Made by a program: the position numbers and the translations under genes. A DNA stretch of 64,000 nt, taken from contig OU744730.1 of the NCBI GenBank assembly GCA_916613615.1, forward strand, positions 36,069,315 to 36,133,314, read 5' to 3'. The stretch comes from Steromphala cineraria. Taxonomy: Eukaryota > Mollusca > Gastropoda > Trochida > Trochidae. Below are positions 1 through 11,767 of the stretch, one piece after another. The notes under the pieces are model-generated. The model saw only the letters and a program-made list of their open reading frames with translations. It did not search any database and was not told the origin of the DNA. How positions within the stretch are numbered: the first letter of the stretch is position 1; each line of letters begins with the position of its first letter.

Positions 1-235
1 AGATTTTGGGACTTGGCCATCCATTTGAAATATAAATGTTTCATTTCAGGATATTTGAGCAATGTATACAAAACGAAAACTATTTATCCTCTTACAATAA
101 AAAAAATCATCTCATAATACATATAAAATATCATCTCATAGACAAGATAAAGAACGTAACAAATGTGCAATTTGAATGTAATTGAATGTACCCTATAAAA
201 AATTCTCCTACTGTTCGACAACTTAACGTATGGTT
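1..235. repeat. Interspersed repeat R1, copy 1 (cut by window edge)
   Basis: This stretch matches 22,025-22,215 in the same orientation. Shared landmarks in order are GGGACTT, CCATTT, a TTTCAG/TTTGAGCA block, CATCTCAT, and AACAAATGTGCAATTTGAAT, ending in CTACTGTT. Both copies are followed downstream by the GTTCGCATG-bearing repeat, so the two parts probably belong to one larger element. No protein-coding signal is seen. The left end lies outside the window. Confidence 0.75.
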
Positions 236-370
236 TATTTATTAAGGTCTTAGAAGTCTGAAAATGAACTGAATAATTCAGCATTGTGGCCTTTTTGCGT
301 TTTTGGGGTTAATTCGCGAATAATCTGATTTAAGATTTTAGCGTTCTAACAGATGAGAGTAAATTTACTA

Positions 371-577
371 TACGTTCGCATGACACCTTTTATATACAGT
401 GCAGAGTTGCACATATGTAAAATTACATTTGCACCACCTCCTCGCTTGATGTAAATTTACTCCTTGTGCAAAATTACTCTCGTGTGCAATTGCGTTCGCA
501 TGACACGATTTACATAGGTGTGTAAAGTTTGCATACATGTGTAACTTTACATAGGGTGTATAAGGGGGCATGCGAAC
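371..577. repeat. GTTCGCATG-bearing short repeat
   Basis: The segment carries CGTTCGCATGACAC at about 373 and 492 and the inverted form CATGCGAAC at 569-577. Between them are many short palindromes of the ACATGT and ACATATGT type and TTTACA words. Related copies sit at 18,098-18,192, inside a LINE remnant, and at about 22,228-22,290. It looks like a small non-autonomous element; no open frame of interest. Confidence 0.6.
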
Positions 578-730
578 AGGGCTTTATTAAAACACAAGTA
601 ACCTCAAATTGCTATGTTGTATATTTTCCAAAGTCATTAACTTGTCGCTGCATATTTTATATGTACTGATCTGTCCATGTAGAGTACTCTGAAAACAAAG
701 TGTGAGTTTAATCATTTAGAATTTTGTCAG

Positions 731-933
731 TTTTCTTGGTCATTGAACGGCTGCCACAATTATTGAAAGGAAAGCTCGATTCCGAGACAGAGGCGACCGT
801 TATTCAATTGTGGACAGACTTTCATAATCTCTACGATTCAATCTGTCACGAAAATGACAAGAGTGCCGTTGACATTTTTAAAGACAGGGTGACATCAAGG
901 ACGAAGTTGGCCACCATGTTGGAAAAATTGTAA
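731..933 (+). CDS. Candidate terminal exon of an unrecognised host gene
   Basis: An open frame of about 67 codons ends at TAA 931-933 and is noticeably more GC-rich than the flanks. There is no ATG at its start; the frame opens just after TTTTGTCAG, a convincing splice acceptor, so I read it as an internal or terminal exon starting near 731. The peptide is rich in charged and aromatic residues (WTDFHNLYDSI, then DKSAVDIFKDR) and ends in LEKL. A possible AATAAA polyadenylation signal lies at 1,173-1,178. I do not recognise the family. It could also be the end of a domesticated or decayed transposon gene. It is the only stretch in the window that looks like ordinary host coding DNA. Confidence 0.4.
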
Positions 934-2039
934 ACATGTACATAATTCTGTTTCTTTGGTTATTACTCAGGCAACGTAAAATACACACTTGTCGCCTGTG
1001 ACTGTTGTTTTGTTTTCATTTGAACTCATACAATATAGGTGATTGCTTATTATTACAAACTGAGACTAGCAAAGGTCGACATGTTTTACTTATGAAAATT
1101 GTTTAAAACGATCTACTAAATACTGATCCAATATGTATTTAAGCAGTTTCTTCAGACAAGATACATATGAATAATAAAACAAATAATAGAACCATATCAA
1201 TTTTTAACTTGACAAATTTGCCATATTATTTACATACGTGCAGAGGATTTTGTCATCATCAACAAATTATTATTTTTAAAGCGACATTTGTTTTAACGGA
1301 AATGAAGAGATACAATCAACACATTTACATTAACACAACAGAAGTCAATATAAGGATAATATACTATAATATAGGTGAATGTGTTCTAGTTTATATTTGA
1401 CAAATATCTTTCGGGATAAACGTTTATGAAATAATGATAATGATATGACACAATGACACAATTTCAATCATAAAAGTTTCAATATCCCTTATTTTTTTAG
1501 TGTACATAAGTTCAAATTCTTCAGATAAAGATACCCAACATTGTTCGTTATGACAGCTACATCCCACGCCACACAGGCTATACATAGGCACTATCAGGGA
1601 TCATTAACGTGGTATCGGGTTAATCAGTCCAAGGGGGATAACCCAAAATGGGGTCATTTTCCCGAAATTTTCAACATTTAAATCACGAATCCCCCATTAA
1701 GTTCAAATCGTGGAAACATGTAATTTTGAGAATATCTTCATTTACCATTTATGCATCCACGTATACCTAAGAGAACAACATTGTCCTGTTCGTTATCGAA
1801 TAATACCGAGTAGTATGAACATATCTCCCACTTCAGTAGAAATTGTCATCAAAATTTAGCAACTTTAAAACTAAAATATCCATTATAGAAACCAAACCAT
1901 TTTCGAAAGCAATATTACCAACGAATTGCTAATTGAATTACCTACAAAATGATACCCAATATAAACATAAATAGTAAAGTTATAAGTTGTAATTTACAAT
2001 TTTAAAAAATTTCCTATACTTTTATCATTACTTCACGGC
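934..2039. other. AT-rich non-coding DNA
   Basis: After the candidate exon the sequence is AT-rich with only short chance frames. It may hold a 3' UTR at its left side. I see nothing else that I can name. Confidence 0.5.
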
Positions 2040-2830
2040 TCGCTAAACATAAAAAGTGAGTGAAGCGCTGGAACAGATACTTGCGTATGGTCCAATAATT
2101 TTGGAAGCCGTGTTGACAATTTTTAGATTTATTTAAAACAGACAGGTTTCCGTACCAACTTAAGAAATTAAAGGTCACAACACTTTGAATAAATGTTCTA
2201 AAAACGATCTCAAAATAGTTACATCGATTTTAAAATGCTTCAGTTTCCACAGAAAATGCAAACGTTATCCTTTCTTATAAATCTCGGTCAGTATTTTCGT
2301 TCCAAAAAAGTTTTGAATCCAACACGTACAGTACCCTTATATTTATATTCAGTTACTCTTTCAATTTCACTATCATCTATACTAACAGCATTAATTGTAG
2401 AGTTTATCAATAAGCAAATGAGGTTGTATAGTATTAAAGGATTTATACTGTGTAATAGAGTGATTGTCGCATCCTCTACCAACGCCTAGCCATGGACGCA
2501 AATTGAAAGGGTTCATTGCTGACATCACCTAGCAATAAAGATTTAATTATACGTTCAAATCATTTCATGGCATGATAGAAGTAAGAGCAACTGATCTGAA
2601 GTTCTTTACGGGTTGTTTTTTTTCGTTTGGGCACTGGAATAATTTTAGAGGTTTTCCAAAGATAATTAAGGAACTTAATGGGAATTTATCGATATTTGAA
2701 ATAACTTTAGGAAAATACCGGCCATCCTTCATCCATTTAGAACAATCCCAAATAAGTTGTCTGGCCCAAAACATTTTTAGGTGGGTTAATCTTAGCAAAT
2801 TAGTTTTTTACATCTTCTGTTGATATATTT
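2040..2830 (-). pseudogene. Decayed CR1/Rex1-like LINE reverse transcriptase fragment
   Basis: Reading the minus strand in several frames recovers pieces of a non-LTR reverse transcriptase. One reads KTSKIIPVPK-like then FRSVALTSIM, matching the motif before the RT palm, and one reads DSEIERVTEYKYKGT, matching the post-palm IERVxxYKYLG segment. The stretch at 2,105-2,220 also aligns at DNA level with 28,150-28,330, the 3' part of the LINE at 27.7-30.15 kb, so both are copies of one family. Frames are broken throughout and no catalytic DD is preserved, so this is an old dead copy. Confidence 0.65.
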
Positions 2831-3580
2831 AACATATCCCCGGGATAAATTGTTTACAAGATCGTCACTATAGATTCTAATTGCTGAGGTCTACATTATG
2901 AGCCAATAATTGTTTAATGCCATCCCATGCATTACGTGAATTATTAACAGAAAAGTATCTTCATTTTGTACACATCTTTACATTTACTCGTTAATCAAAC
3001 AATATCAGAATATCTTATATTTGGTGTAGGCTACATGTGACAGTGTTAAATTTGTATGTATAGGCCTACATATTTTATCATTAATAACTCTAATTGATAG
3101 ACATTTAGTTTTGTTGTTAATAGTATTAAAGAAATATTTTAGTGAATGTCTTTAGAATTAGCATTTATCATTAGCTTATTAAGTTAGTGTATTTCATTAA
3201 GTTAATTAATGTACTTGAGTCAAGGGATTTTAACGTGGAACCTTAGGCAACCAACGCACGAAATTTAGAGTTGTCTCCCTTTGTACAGCTGGCGTTAGAA
3301 CGTGGCCGACATCGCGAAAACGCTGCAGTCACTCGCGGATAGGATTTGTCAGTTTAATTATTAACTACAACCATTGGAAATTCAACCACAGATTAAATGA
3401 ACTCAAATGTCGCTAGAAGCGTAGGCTCGAAGGCTGAACGTTTATTGGTATTGTGTTAGTTATCCAAACGGATAAAATCAGCCACAATGTCATGTTAATG
3501 TTATGAATTAAAGTTTTAAAATGTTACAATTATTTTTGTAGTTTGTTTGGTAAGTATATATGATAAAAATAGTATGATAC
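2831..3580. other. No gene seen
   Basis: AT-rich sequence with a slightly GC-richer patch near 3,240-3,440. No coding, RNA or repeat structure that I can support. Confidence 0.4.
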
Positions 3581-3660
3581 GGGTATTTTTATATCACAAT
3601 TGTTATCTGCCCTCGAGCTAAAGCTCTCGGGCTGATACCGAATGTGATATGAAACTACCC
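3581..3660. repeat. Foldback hairpin 0 with TC/TC apex
   Basis: Arms flank the apex TC-GAGCTAAAGCTC-TC near 3,612-3,630. The two arms pair through ATATCACA/TGTGATAT and GCCC/GGGC, interrupted at the apex by TC opposite TC, which is GA opposite GA on the other strand. The same apex layout recurs in five other hairpins in this window. Likely a small foldback transposon or its relic. Confidence 0.65.
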
Positions 3661-3984
3661 CTATCCCTATAATCATATACTATCAATATATCTGTACTTT
3701 CAAGATGTACAAGACAGCATTATGTAATGTTAAAGGTTTTACTGATAAGTACACTTATACTTACAATACATGTAATAATTATATTTAAAGATATTGTTGT
3801 GATTTATTTATTAATTATTCATAACATAGTATTTAGGCCTAAAAAGTATTATGATTAATAAATATGAATAACCTATTTTAAGTAGGCCTACATCATGTCA
3901 TTCCTTTATATTTATATGGAGTGAATTATATGTGTCTTATATACATTGATGTGTGTGTATGGTCATGTTTTAATTTGTTGTATT

Positions 3985-4080
3985 CCCACTGGGTGTTAGG
4001 CCTATGTGTACGCGAGGACGTTCGCGGTTTTGTGACTGATTTGTCACGTGACTTAATGCGAGGAGCGAGACATTCAATTA
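3985..4080 (+). repeat. Short repeat with inverted relative at 13.62-13.71 kb
   Basis: The block contains ATGTGTACGCGAGG, CGTTCG, GTCACGTGAC and a GAG-rich tail. The reverse complement of 13,625-13,705 carries the same words in the same order with about three quarters identity. No coding signal. It may be an end of a larger element. Confidence 0.55.
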
Positions 4081-4841
4081 CAATGTTATGTAACTTATAC
4101 GATTACGAACATTTTATAAATAATAAGAACCTTTAACTGAGCAGATATCTATACACGGACCTATGAAAGCCAATAGAAGATACATTTTGCTGTTGTTTTG
4201 AAAACTAACATTTTGATAACTGCCTGTCAATAAATGTCACCGAAACTTCGACGATCTCTGTAAATTTGTCCTACCTAATAGTATTTAATGTCCACTTTGT
4301 CAAAAATGTGTACGATGTATAATTGCTTTAATAATAACTGCAAGCAATGGAGAAAGTTCAAGTTATGACACTATGAATGTTTAATAATCTGTTTTCAAAG
4401 TTTTTGTATTTTCATTGCTCAAGTTTTCCGGTGTCGGAATGTTACCGATCATGTTTTATATGGGATACGGATTGTGCTGATCGAGGGTACGGATTGTGCC
4501 TGGATGAATTTGAGGTTTTTTTTTTTTTTAAACTTTACTATTCAATTGTCTATTCAATGAAAGTCTATCATTTTAAACACATACAATCCGTCTAACATTA
4601 TCAAAACACCGTTTTATCAGTAACTTTATAACTTTGTATATTTCTACAGAAAGCGTGTTGCACTGCCTCAGGGACCTGAAAGTAGCTGCTACGAAATCAA
4701 TGACCCTCTAAATTCATCAGCTCCATAAACCAGAGACCCTTTATATATACTTCGCGACAATAGTTTAGATCGACTCACCATCAAATGATGCTAAGAAATT
4801 TTGGTATTGGTGGGTATGGTTAAATGAATTTATGCTTTCTC
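4081..4841. other. No gene seen
   Basis: AT-rich DNA. It contains two TACGGATTGTG words near 4,466 and 4,490; the inverted form occurs twice near 12,857 and 12,914. Nothing coding. Confidence 0.4.
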
Positions 4842-4865
4842 AAGGGGCACAATGCGCTCGCGGGT
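4842..4865 (+). repeat. 24-bp arm of a perfect distant inverted repeat
   Basis: This 24-bp stretch, beginning AAGGGGCACAATG, is exactly the reverse complement of 11,768-11,791. The arms lie 6.9 kb apart and flank the LINE at 5,035-9,613. Confidence 0.8.
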
Positions 4866-5034
4866 TAATTAATTATTTGTTGGAAAAGCTTAATTAGCCA
4901 AGCGTAACGAGGTCGGAAATCTCAATCAGCGTGACCACTACTCAGCGATGTTTGTTTTGCGCAGCGCCCTACTCACGCGGTACTCAACCGGATACGAGAT
5001 TGTTTATAAGTCCAAACAATATGGCCGAATAAAA

Positions 5035-6411
5035 CAAAATAAATCAATACAACCAAGTGTTATCATTCTACAGGAAACAAAATTATCAAAAAGAAGGGAT
5101 TATAAAATCTCCGGTTATAACATACTAAGAAAAGATCGTTTTACGGAAATAAAAAAAAGTCCACAAGGTGGACTCATAATTGCCATAAAACATGGCATTG
5201 ATTACAAACCCCTAGATATAAACATTGAAGGCATAGAAATCAATGGCGTAACAGTTAACATAAATGGTAATAAACCAACTAATGTTATCAATGTCTATTT
5301 ACCCCACAGCACAAAAATTACAGTTGAAATACTCAACAAATTACTACCCTATCTCGCCAACTCAGCCTATTTGGGTGGCGATTTTAATGCACACCATAGC
5401 CTCTGGGAGGCAGACGATAGAACCGATACAAGAGGTACAGTCATACAAAAATGGTTAGAGGATAACAAACTTATTATTCTCAACAATGGCGAACCTACTT
5501 TTCACAGGCTAACACAAGGAATATACACCACAATAGATCTTAGCATTATTACACCAGACCTAGTTAATGATGCAAGTTTATATGTTCATGACGACAGTTG
5601 GGGAAGTGATCACTTCCCACTATTCACCACATTAAAGAATAACAATACACAACAGGCACAAAAAAACAATACCCATAACAGCTGGAATTTTAACAAAGCA
5701 AATTGGGAAATATTTCAAAATATTTGTGAGCAAAACCTAAACAATGATGTAAAAGACGAAGATGTTAACATATACAACAAAAATATCACCGAGGTGATTA
5801 TAAATGCTGCTAACCTAGCCATTCCAACCAAAAGAACTCACAAACATATACCTGTACCATGGTGGAATGAAGAAATTATGCAAGCAAGAAAAGAAAGAAA
5901 ACTGCTCAGGAAAAAAGCTAAAAAGGATAAAAAGTTAATACAACAAGCGGCAGCAGCTAGAAATAAGGTTAAAACTTTAATAAGTAAGGCAAAAATCCAA
6001 TCATGGAAAAAGATGTGTAGCACATTAGATATCAAATCTAACTCAAGGCAAGTCTGGAAAAAGATTAATGTCTTTAGAGGCAAAAGCACTAAATCCCATA
6101 TTCCAAGTATCAACAACAGCAAAAACAAACTGGAAAAAATAGACAATTTATGCAAACAATTCTCACAAGCAAGCTCAACCAATAACTACAAAACTGCTTT
6201 TCAAGAAAAAGTAAAAAATACACAACCTTGTCCGAAGGACAAAAACAAGTCAGACTTATGGTACAACAAGCCATTCACAATATCAGAACTTAACAATGTT
6301 GTAAATAATAAAAAAGGAACAGCCTCTGGTATTGATCAAACCAGTTACACAATGCTTAAACGTCTTCCCTATAAATGCAAACAAGTGTTATTAGATTTCT
6401 ACAATAAATGA
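5035..6411 (+). pseudogene. LINE-A endonuclease domain and linker
   Basis: The frame encodes an exonuclease/endonuclease/phosphatase-fold nuclease that would nick the target DNA. Visible motifs are VIILQET (metal-binding Glu), YLGGDFNAHH, then IDLSI and WGSDHFPLF (catalytic SDH). A basic linker follows, then the start of RT with GTASGIDQTSY. An ATG at 4,948 opens the same frame, but the roughly 29 codons before 5,035 lie in host flank beyond the target duplication, so that start is an accident of insertion. The frame stops at TGA 6,409-6,411; homologous RT sequence resumes at the next codon in the same frame, so the TGA is a nonsense mutation. Confidence 0.9.
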
Positions 6412-6886
6412 TGGAAAGACGGCAAATTACCAACAGACTGGAAAGAAAGTCTTATTATACCATTACACAAACAGGGAAAAGACCCTACCAAATCCGATTC
6501 ATATAGACCAGTCTCCTTAACATCTAATCTATGTAAAACACTCGAAGCTATGGCAACGAAAAGATTACTGCACTATCTAGAAACTAACGAATTGATAACA
6601 CAGAATCAATCAGGATATAGAAAATCCTATAGCACCACTGATCATATTGTTAGATTACAACACTCTATCAGACAAGCTCAACAAAATAATAAATTTACTA
6701 CAGCAGTCTTTCTAGACTTTAGTAAAGCATTTGACATGGTCTGGAAAACAGGCTTGATACAAAAAGTTAAGAAAAAGGGCATACAAGGGGAAATGCTAAA
6801 CTTTATAAACGACTTTATGTCAGACAGAACTTTTCGTCTTAAAACAGATGATCAAATATCAGACAACTACAGTTTAGAAAATGGAA
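6412..6886 (+). pseudogene. LINE-A reverse transcriptase, N-terminal half
   Basis: The same frame as the endonuclease continues after the TGA with DWKESLIIPLHKQGKD, SYRPVSLTSNLCKTLE, QSGYRKSYSTTDH and the palm motif A, TAVFLDFSKAFDMVW (catalytic Asp). It ends at motif B: the ENGTPQGS signature is broken because one C is missing in the run after GGAAC near 6,887, shifting the frame. The next frame resumes with ISPTLFN-like sequence. Confidence 0.9.
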
Positions 6887-8711
6887 CCCACAAGGTAGTA
6901 TCATATCACCAACATTGTTCAATATCATGATAGATGATCTATTTCACAAACTACCGAAACAAGTGAACACCTCACAATTCGCTGATGATGGGGCCCTTTG
7001 GGTCAGTCACAAACATCAACATGTAGCTGCAGAAATATTACAAAAAGCCTTAATCAAAGTAAATGAATGGACCCAAAACTGGGGATTTAAATTATCCACA
7101 AGCAAAACTGTATTAATTCTCTTTCGGCCAACACCCAGAGCCGATTGCAGAGCACTGAAATTATACATTAATGAAGAACCATTAAACCAAGTTAAATATG
7201 TAAAATTCTTAGGCATAATCTTTGATGAATATCTAACATGGAATCAACATATTGTTGAACTGTCACAAAGATGCAAAAAAGATCTCAATATATTACGAAT
7301 GCTTTCTCACACCAGGTGGGGCAGCAGCAAGGAAATGTTACTCTTGCTATATAAATCTCTGATTAAATCCAAACTGCACTATGGAGCAGAAGCTTGGTGT
7401 GACACTAGTCAAACCAACATACAAAAGCTAAAAACCATACAAAATCAAGCTTACAGATATATATCAGGATGCCTAAGTGGCACATCAATGGAACTAGTCA
7501 GACATGAACTAGGCGAACTCCCGCTAGAAAAAGAATGGGAAGATAATATTACCAACTATATTGTTAGATCAAAGCATAAGCCATGTTTACAAAATATTAT
7601 CACACGAAAAAAGCAAATAATGACTAAAAGAGTAAAAAAAATACCAACACCATTTGGTGTTACCATGAAAAAACACATAGACAAATATGACCTTGATACA
7701 ATAGACGTTATTTCTGACCCATATACCAAGCATATCCTAAAACCTCCAGACGTTCCCGATATCCAAGTCGATATCAAATTGAAAGACCTCATAGACAAAA
7801 ATAATCCAAAACCTAGTGACCTCAGTAACACTCAAGTCTATATTGAACAAAACTACAATCAAACTGATTACATTCAAATCTTTACTGACGGTTCTAAAGA
7901 TAAAAAAGGAAGAGTAGGCTCTGGGATAGCCTTCACTCACACAGGTGATGAAGATATATCCCTTAAACTACCAGACAAAACCTCTATCTTCACAGCTGAA
8001 CTTGTAGCTATTCGACAAGCACTCATTATCAGTAAAGGCTACAAACACAAAAATATAGCTATATTTACAGATTCACTCAGCTCACTGCAAGTTATACAAA
8101 ACAAAACCGAAAAAAATAGTCATGAACTTCTACACCAAATTTACCAGGGGTATAATTATCTAACTCAGGATAACAACAATGTTAGATTTATATGGGTGCC
8201 TTCCCACATAGGCCTAACAGGCAACGAAAGAGCCGACCGAGCAGCAAAAGCAGGTCTAACCCACAGCAATAATGTCAACATACCATTTACTAAAAAAGAA
8301 ATTAAGAGCATTGTTAAATCCATTAGAACGGATGAATACAACACAAACTTTAAAGGCAACTGGGGACATACCCAGTACTATCAAGTACAACCTACAAAAG
8401 TTACAAAGGTTAAAAACTTCCACAACTTTAGAAGGGTTGATGTAGCCATAACTAGACTTAGGCTTAACAATGTTAGCAATGGGGTTTATCTCCACAAAAT
8501 AGGGAAAGCACCAAATAATCTATGCAATCAATGTAATGTCGAAGACACCATACATCACATTCTGTTTCAATGTGATAAATACCAAAAACACAGGGGACAA
8601 CTCCTTGAAAATGAAAGCGCTAACAACCCACAAGAACTGTTAGCCAATGCTAAAAATTACCAGTACCTTTCAGTATTCCTACTACAAACCAAATTGTATA
8701 AAACATTATAA
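6887..8711 (+). pseudogene. LINE-A reverse transcriptase C-terminal half, RNase H and Cys/His tail
   Basis: The frame resumes after the motif B shift with LFNIMIDDLF and carries motif C, FADDGALW (catalytic DD), then KFLGIIFDEYLTW and the thumb. An RNase H domain follows with its acidic set: IFTDGSKD, SIFTAELVAI, IFTDSLSSL and WVPSHIGLTGNERADRAAK. The tail has CNQCNVEDTIHHILFQC, the Cys-Cys-His-Cys finger usual at LINE C-termini. It ends at TAA 8,709-8,711. With the preceding pieces it forms one ORF2 lacking only its N-terminus. Confidence 0.92.
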
Positions 8712-9613
8712 TTAATAACCACCTAGCCTTACACCCAAACTCCTAACCATTACCTACCCCTCATCCCCTACCCAATTTAAGGGTCAGTAAACCCTAACAA
8801 CCACCCCACGGGTAAAACTCCCAGAAGGACCCTACGGAAGCGAGACTGATCTCTTAAACCTCCTTCTGGTAAGTGTTGGTCATGGCGACCCACGACCAGA
8901 GCTGGTTGGTGAGATGGGTTCACGATATACATTACCTCGGGACCACTCGCGCAAGCCTATACAAACAGGCGCGTAGGCTCCCGACGGGAGATTTCCACCT
9001 AATACCTAAAATAATATTTACCACTCCCATATTTGGGATAACTGGTGGGACTTGGGCACAGGGCAAAATGGTTAAAACTCTTCACTTAAAGTGCACGGTG
9101 TGGCTACCCCCGGCACTGCACTAAATTATAACTGGTAATTTTCCCAGTAGCAAACCTCAAAACCCTCACTGCCTGCTTCTTAATCGGGTTCAGTGGGGAG
9201 GACAGGTATTGTACCTTAAGTGTATGGTTAGACTACCCCCTGCACTTTACATAGGTACAATACCAGTCAGACGACCTTCAAGAAAGAAAAAACGCACATT
9301 GCGAAGATAACAACGCTGGAAACAACAGCAAATAACAGACTAAGTATATCAAACCAAAAAGGTACCACGCCATTTCACAGCACTATTTATTTACTTACTA
9401 TTCATAAAATCAGCGCCCCCCCCCCCCCCTCACTCTATTCCAAATTCTAAATTAATTTTAACCACTTTAGAACTTTATTAATTTTACTTTGGTGCCTAAG
9501 ACCTATTCTAAATTTCATGCCCCCTTTTTTGGAAATAACTCAGGCTTAGACCCCACGTCGGCGACATCACCGTATGGTGAAGAAGACGTTAAACCCCAAT
9601 CCAACAACAACAA
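8712..9613 (+). other. LINE-A 3' UTR and CAA tail
   Basis: Non-coding and C-rich at first, with a run of 14 C near 9,417-9,430. The last 63 bp (9,551-9,613) carry CGGCGACATCACCG, GAAGACGTTAAACCCCAA and a CAACAACAACAA end, probably the region recognised by the element's RT. A reverse-strand copy of this tail is inserted 200 bp downstream. Confidence 0.8.
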
Positions 9614-9807
9614 GCCGAATAAAATCATCCTTATGTCCAATCAAACTTCAATACTAGGCATACCCAGTAACATCTGCAAACTTATTACGTACCAAAAATT
9701 AAAACATTCACTAATATATCTTCGTGAGTTTATCATGAGGTAATAGACAATTTTTTTAGTTCAATATCACATGCCAAGTCGATGAAAAATGTCCGTTGAG
9801 GATAAAA

Positions 9808-9872
9808 TATTGTTGTTTTTGGGTTGGAGTTTAACGTCTTCTTTCACCTTACGGTGATGTCGCCGACGTGGA
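9808..9872 (-). mobile_element. 65-bp LINE-A-type 3' tail insertion with 12-bp target duplication
   Basis: The segment is the reverse complement of the LINE-A 3' tail (TTGTTGTTTTTGGGTTGGAG, then AACGTCTTC and GGTGATGTCGCCG). It is flanked by the identical 12-mer TTGAGGATAAAA at 9,796-9,807 and 9,873-9,884. This is a complete retrotransposition event of which only the last 65 bp were copied. It could also be a very short SINE sharing the tail. Confidence 0.88.
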
Positions 9873-9880
9873 TTGAGGAT

Positions 9881-10466
9881 AAAAGGTTGATTATAAGATT
9901 ATAGGTAAAAAGTCCTCGGAAAAAAAGGAACAGAAAAAATCCTCAGGAAAAAGTCCTTTTATCGTAAAAACAGATTACATTGATCTTGACATCAAAGTTT
10001 TTGTAAAGAATGCATCCTTGAGTATTAATAATTGAAAACTAAGTTTGTTTTAACTGTCAAAGTAATCTTTGCAATTGATATTGTAAAGAAAGTATGAAGT
10101 GTTTATGTATAATGACTTTAAATACATGGATTAAATTATTAAATTTAGCCATGCATGAAGGATGTTGCGATAACTATACGATAACTTTTTTCCTGTGACT
10201 TTTTCCGTGCCTGGCGAACCATTGATTGGTTCAAAAGTGATAAATTTGTTGATGTTTTGTTGAAATATTAATGTGATTCAGAAATGTCACAAATATCACG
10301 ATATCATAAATGTATGTTGAATCATATACAAATTACATGTAAATGAACTTTTTAATCAAAATCTTTGGGTTTTACAAATAGGACTTTTTTCCGAGAACTT
10401 ATTTCCTAGGCAAAATTAGGACTTTTTACCGGGACTTTTTTTACCGAACACCGATTATAACCTTTC
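9881..10466. mobile_element. Non-autonomous element with AAAGGTT...AAAAAGTCC inverted ends
   Basis: The left end reads AAAGGTT, a short AT stretch, then GGTAAAAAGTCC (9,881-9,920). The right end, read in reverse complement from 10,466, gives AAAGGTTATAATC, then CGGTAAAAAAAGTCC and a second GGTAAAAAGTCC. The ends are imperfect inverted repeats with internal AGTCC iterations. There is no ORF. The LINE tail at 9,808-9,872 is inserted at or just outside its left edge. Superfamily not determined. Confidence 0.6.
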
Positions 10467-10879
10467 ATAAAGATTTTTTTTATGAATGTGCGTTGCTGTT
10501 AAATTGAGTTAAGATTTAATCTTTGTCTAAATGTTTCAAATAGATCAAATATTTATCATCTTTCTTTAACAGGTATCATAAACAGTAATGTCTCCTTGGA
10601 TTTCAGGCAGTGAAATAAACAGGATTATATTTACTTGTTTAATTGTGAGGATAATAAAATACATCGCTGATATTTGTAATCACTGTAATCACACCCAATA
10701 CATTGATAAAATATACATCTCGTTAATACCACCTTATCTATCTCTGTAATTTTCTTTTATGACGACCGGACACCTGTCATTTTATACGTTGTGTATCTAT
10801 AGCAATGAAAGTGCGAAATGTCTAGTCGTATGACGTAAACAGTGACATAACTGTCCGGGCACTAACTAACTTGTCATCA
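10467..10879. other. No gene seen
   Basis: AT-rich DNA without a frame or repeat I can support. Confidence 0.4.
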
Positions 10880-11046
10880 CAATAGGCGACAGATTGTCTG
10901 GCCTAGTGACCAACGAATTTGTACACAACAGTGACCGCCGACTGTCTTGGTATCTTACTGCAGACCGAATGTCTAGACTAGTGACTAACGTATTCGTACA
11001 TGGCAGGGACCGCCAATTGTCCTGGCACCTTTCTGCAGACAAAATG
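10880..11046. repeat. Degenerate 75-bp tandem repeat, about 2.2 units
   Basis: GACCGCC followed by TTGTC or CTGTC, then GCAGAC, recurs at 10,933 and 11,008. A partial first unit at about 10,889 shares TGTCTGGCCTAGTGAC with the middle unit's TGTCTAGACTAGTGAC. Units differ by about a fifth of positions. Confidence 0.65.
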
Positions 11047-11767
11047 TTAACCAATGATATTGAATAATATAATCCGACCAATGAAAAGCAGAAAAAGAAT
11101 GTAAATTTATTTCATAGGACTCCCCATCATCACTATATGTTAAACCTTGATGGATCATGTATGATGTTAACAAATACAGTGGATCATATACATGGATGCT
11201 TCTAGCAGGTATGTTTTTATCGTGTTCAATACGAGTTAAGGAAATACCCCCCCCCCCTCATTCAATATTTCGTAACAAAAAATATGATAAGATGAAAGAG
11301 AAGCAACCATACCTTTGTGTAGGTTTATTCGTAGAGGAAACGGGTTCGTAGATGGGATTTTTACAGGTTCGTAATGAAAAACAGTGTTTCGTATAGAGTG
11401 ACAAATTGTGAAATAAGTTCATATAAGCAATAAATTATCATTGTAAATGATAGTATACAAATTCAAAGGAGAATAATTGTACATCCAATGTATAAATACG
11501 ATCGATGTTATGTCTTGTATAAATGAACTGAGTAGATACTTTGTAAATATTACATCAAACTATATAATATATATTCACAATATTAAATGAAAATTTATAA
11601 ACCTCCACGAAGCTTTTTTCCCTGAAAAAAATCGGTCATGAAGGGGATTCCCCTGTCAAAACTACGACCGCATCTCGCTGGGCCAGTGCCCAGTCTTCAC
11701 CACGTGACCTTGCTACCCGCTAAATCAATTACGTAACGGTCTCATTAACGGTGGTCAATTCGCCTTG
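11047..11767. other. No gene seen; poly-C tract
   Basis: AT-rich sequence with an 11-C run at about 11,247-11,257 and a GC-richer block near 11,640-11,760. Nothing coding. Confidence 0.4.

Larger units (their letters stand above)
5035..9613 (+). mobile_element. 5'-truncated non-LTR retrotransposon LINE-A (endonuclease, RT, RNase H)
   Basis: The element is delimited by an 11-bp target-site duplication, GCCGAATAAAA, at 5,024-5,034 and 9,614-9,624. It encodes, in order, an apurinic-type endonuclease, reverse transcriptase, RNase H and a C-terminal Cys/His motif, then a 0.9-kb 3' UTR ending in CAACAACAACAA. This domain order is typical of the I superfamily (I, Nimb and Ingi relatives). Truncation starts just before the endonuclease QET motif, so the N-terminus and any ORF1 are missing. 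Damage is light: one TGA and one single-base deletion. That suggests a fairly young but dead insertion. Confidence 0.93.

Noticed and set aside
5838..6182. 114-codon minus-strand hydrophobic frame
   Set aside because: Antisense of a Lys-rich LINE linker, which always gives Leu/Phe-rich reverse frames; not a membrane protein.
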